From Synanceia verrucosa (lineage: Eukaryota > Chordata > Actinopteri > Perciformes > Synanceiidae), in NCBI GenBank assembly GCA_029721515.1, contig CM056553.1, forward strand, positions 4,601,001 through 4,665,000: a stretch of DNA of 64,000 bases. Direction: 5' to 3'. Shown here piece by piece: positions 61,300 to 64,000 of the stretch. Every line of letters begins with the position of its first letter. Position 1 is the stretch's first letter. The translations under genes and the position numbers were made by a program. The notes under the pieces were generated by a model that ran no database searches, had not been told where the DNA came from, and saw nothing but the letters and a program-made list of their open reading frames with translations.

Positions 61300-62640
61300 T
61301 ATTTGATAAAGTCTAAATGAGACCCTGTGCTGAATAAAAGCCCCTTTTGAAAAGCTGACTGGTCCAACACAAGAGGCATCAAGAGGTCCACCGGGCGTCT
61401 GCCTGTCTGTCTGACTGTGGCTCCCAGTGAGGCTGCTGGCTGGACGTTGCCCTCAGCCTCATGGAAACTGTAGCAGGCAGGATATTAGAGACTAGCGGAG
61501 CCCCCTGGAAAAGCCCTGCTGCTTAGGAAGCTTAGCTCAGAGAGCTGGTGTCAACACGGGGCCGCTTTGTTTCTGATCTTACAAAGCTGTGGGGGGTTGT
61601 CACTATGGGATATATAGTATGGTAAGGTATTTCTGTGGGTCACATGTGGTGGTTATTGTGTAGAATCGGATGTTTTTGATCTCCGTAGAAGTACCCAGAG
61701 GCCTTGGTGTGTTTTTACTACCTGTGTTTTCTTTTGCTAAAATCAAATCGTGTATGAGATAAGCTGGGTTAGAAGAGAAGGGATTTGTAGCAGCACATCT
61801 CGGGTGATGGCTAAAATTGAAGAGGTAGCATTTGTGCCATTGAGGGAAGGTCAGTGGACATGGGAGTGTGTTGTCTCCCTGGTCCTCTCAAGGGACATTG
61901 TTGCAGAGATTGGACAGTTTTACTTCCACCGCAGTCCTTCCTCAGCATGGCAAATCTGCACTGACTAGAGATTCTGGGGGTTATCAAAAAAGGGAAAACG
62001 GAAATTATCAGATTTATCCTGCCTCTCACCCCACACCTTGTCAGAGTTTCCTTCGTCCTTTTTAGCACAGGTCCCCTTCACTATCCTTCATCCTGACAAC
62101 TGCCAAGCCATTCCCATGACAGATACTCCTTCCTTTCCCCTCATGTCGACTCAAGGCCTTGCCAAGCCTGGAAGAGAACGGGGAGGGAATGGGGGTAGAA
62201 GTGAGTAGCGCCAATGGGGGCCAGGAGTGGGGTTAATCCACAATCCAAACATTGTTCCATCATCTAATCAGGGTGGAAATGGGAAGGACTGGCTGGAATA
62301 CTAACATTTAGCTTAGGGCTCGGCCATTTTAGTCGCAGGAAATGTGGCTTGTTTAATCAGAGGAGCTTATCAAGAGTCGACAGGAATGGGAGGAATAAAG
62401 AAGGGGGCCGGCCGGCGGTATTCAGACTGTTGAAGCTCTTAGGAAAACAAGGTTGGAAGCAAGTAGTCCCCTCCTGCTTTGACATTTTTACTTTTGAGAT
62501 TTTCTACACTTCGGTGCTTCTTGCAGCCCGTTCTGGTCCTATCCACAGCTAAATATATGATGAGCCTGGGCAAGGCCAAGTAGAAATGGCACTGCCTGGC
62601 ATGTGAATGGCTGCAGTGTGGGAGTGCACAGCACACTCAC
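61300..62640. other. Intronic GC-moderate stretch, possible regulatory region
   Basis: No exon recognised. 61300-61600 and 62130-62420 are unique, low in homopolymers and comparatively GC-rich. The second contains AAACATTGTTCC (SOX-like) and TTTAATCAGAGG. This makes it a candidate intronic enhancer; inference only. Confidence 0.25.
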
Positions 62641-62695
62641 TAAGCTGTTTTAGCCTCATTGAATAATAATCACTGCCACAATGTGATAACCATAG

Positions 62696-62960
62696 GAATC
62701 GGAAACAAGTTTATTGCCAAGTAAGTTTGCACGAACAAGGAATTTAACTTGGCAACCTGGTGCATGACATAGGGACATAAACATAAACCTATATACATGT
62801 AAACATGTAAATGTAGTACAGAGATAAGAACCGAAGATGATAAAGTGACTAAGAATAAATATGACTGAAAAAAACTCTGATTATGTGGTAAAAAATAGCA
62901 AAGACAAAAACAGTGCAATGTGAAACAGTTACAAGAAGCTTGAAGAAAACAAACAAAAAC
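62696..62960 (-). mobile_element. LINE-type 3' fragment, minus orientation
   Basis: AATCGGAAACAAGTTTATTG then CCAAGTAAGTTTGCACGAAC are the reverse of the tail family at 59505-59674. The following AT-rich 200 bases are probably part of the same insertion, but that border is soft. Confidence 0.55.
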
Positions 62961-63944
62961 AAGAAAATGTGTCATGCTGTGGGTTAAGTTTTGAATTTAG
63001 TGAAATAATTCCATTTTTTTAACAAAAAGTATTTTAGTTTATGGCCTGGAGCCCAGAGCATGATCTGTGTCGGAGCTGTTAATCACAGAAGGGTGGCGGC
63101 AAATTTTTTCCAGTAAATGACAACAGCTAGATGCATTAAACAATAAAAGTGTTAAATGCTGGTCAATAAAATTTAGTCATTTAGTCAACCAAGTGATGAA
63201 GTTTGTACCTTTGTTATGAGAGTAAGTAACAAACAGTGTGTGTTTTGCTGGTGGAGCCCCACCACTGAGTTTTTGTTGCACAATCAAATGTATTTTCTTA
63301 GTTTACTGAGATTATTTTTTATTGTTGCAAATAGGTGCTTAAGCTTCAAACACAAACCATGGACTGTTCACTACCTATTAATTAATAGCAAACCTCACCT
63401 CAGTGACAAAAACGCAAATGATGTTGGCCACTTTTCTGCTCCAAGTTATCATTATTTTTTTTTCAACTCGATGCATTCAGGGCGCTCCTGTAAAACGTGA
63501 GGTGTTCAGTCCTGCTTGCAGCTCTTGCTTTCACATTGAATACAGTACAGGAGAGTATTTAGGCCAAGCTGTGCAGCTTTTCTTCATTCCTGAGACATGT
63601 GAAAGGCGACCTCCTTGTTTAGTTTCGAGCTTCCTCAAAGGAAAGGAGTTTATGGGAACGTTGGCATGAGACCATTCAACTTTTCATCTTTCATGTGAAA
63701 TGAAGCAGGAAATCAAATCTAGACATCTGACAAGGGTCAGAGAAAATCCACCGACAACCAGGAACACAAAAGTTTCATCCTTGCTGGAGTGGTGAAGGAT
63801 GAAAATGATTTTGTGTGTCTTTTTTTTGTCACATGACATAAATTAGCTGTACTGAAATTCAGATGAAATTCAATTAATATTGATTTATTTTTCCCCAAGC
63901 AAAGCCATGTTTTGGACTGATTGATCACGTTAACCCTAGTATGT

Positions 63945-63990
63945 GCATGCATGTATGTATGTATATCTATGTGTTTATAAATATATGTAT
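63945..63990. repeat. Degenerate (TATG)n microsatellite
   Basis: GCATGTATGTATGTATATC and related words near the end of the window. Confidence 0.7.
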
Positions 63991-64000
63991 GTAAATTTGT

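Larger units (their letters stand above)
39500..64000 (+). other. First intron of the LIMCH1-like gene (continues past the window)
   Basis: The region starts with the GTGAGC donor after the first coding exon and shows no recognisable continuation of the CH domain (no LENG or LLCE-type reading). It contains the transposon relics listed separately, unique AT-rich sequence, and a few GC-moderate stretches that look regulatory. Between listed features, 39.5-42.3, 44.9-49.3, 54.5-56.3, 57.9-59.0 and 61.1-62.7 kb hold no gene that I can support. Confidence 0.5.

Noticed and set aside
63403..63669. 88-codon plus-strand ORF with a signal-peptide-like start (FLLQVIIIFF..APVKR)
   Set aside because: The downstream part has no recognisable family, there is no splice or promoter support, and such hydrophobic starts are common by chance in T-rich sequence.

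Overview
This looks like nuclear DNA of a teleost fish, probably a percomorph. The supporting signs are compact introns (84 and 131 bp) in the one complete gene, the (TA)n, (CA)n and (TG)n tracts, a teleost-type tRNA-derived SINE ending in (TGGA)n, LINE 3' tails of the 'GGCCAATAAAGCTG' type, and many short DNA transposons with hAT-like (8-bp) or TTAA target sites. There are no bacterial-style operons, and almost every long ORF is chance or low-complexity sequence.

Layout. Positions 1-35.3 kb are a gene desert made of unique AT-rich sequence, several stretches that look like conserved regulatory sequence, and a dense set of transposon relics. At 35.3-36.4 kb on the minus strand lies a complete three-exon gene for a 258-residue membrane-anchored O-methyltransferase-like protein of the COMT/TOMT family. 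Its SAM-binding half is well preserved, but its metal and catalytic residues are degraded. A CpG-rich segment at about 39.1-39.5 kb with an ETS site carries the first coding exon of a plus-strand LIMCH1/LMO7-family gene (34 residues ending in a typical calponin-homology lead-in, then GTGAGC). From 39,500 to the end of the window is its first intron, which continues past 64,000. The same CpG segment has three strong splice donors on the minus strand, so it may be a bidirectional promoter.

The intron and the desert share the same repeat families. These are (i) a TTAA-flanked, piggyBac-like MITE with at least seven copies; (ii) a hAT MITE with the end TAGGGGTGG in three copies, two with 8-bp target-site duplications; (iii) nested hAT elements at 16.97-18.06 kb and 56.78-57.94 kb; (iv) a tRNA-SINE in two copies, one with its middle replaced by a (TA)n tract; (v) a 19-bp minisatellite enclosed by transposon-like inverted ends at 15.17-15.79 kb; (vi) an internally deleted Tc1-type transposase relic at 49.4-49.6 kb; and (vii) LINE 3' tails.

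Limits. No database search was possible. Family names rest on recognised motifs and splice logic. Conserved-element calls are inference from base composition and motif density only.
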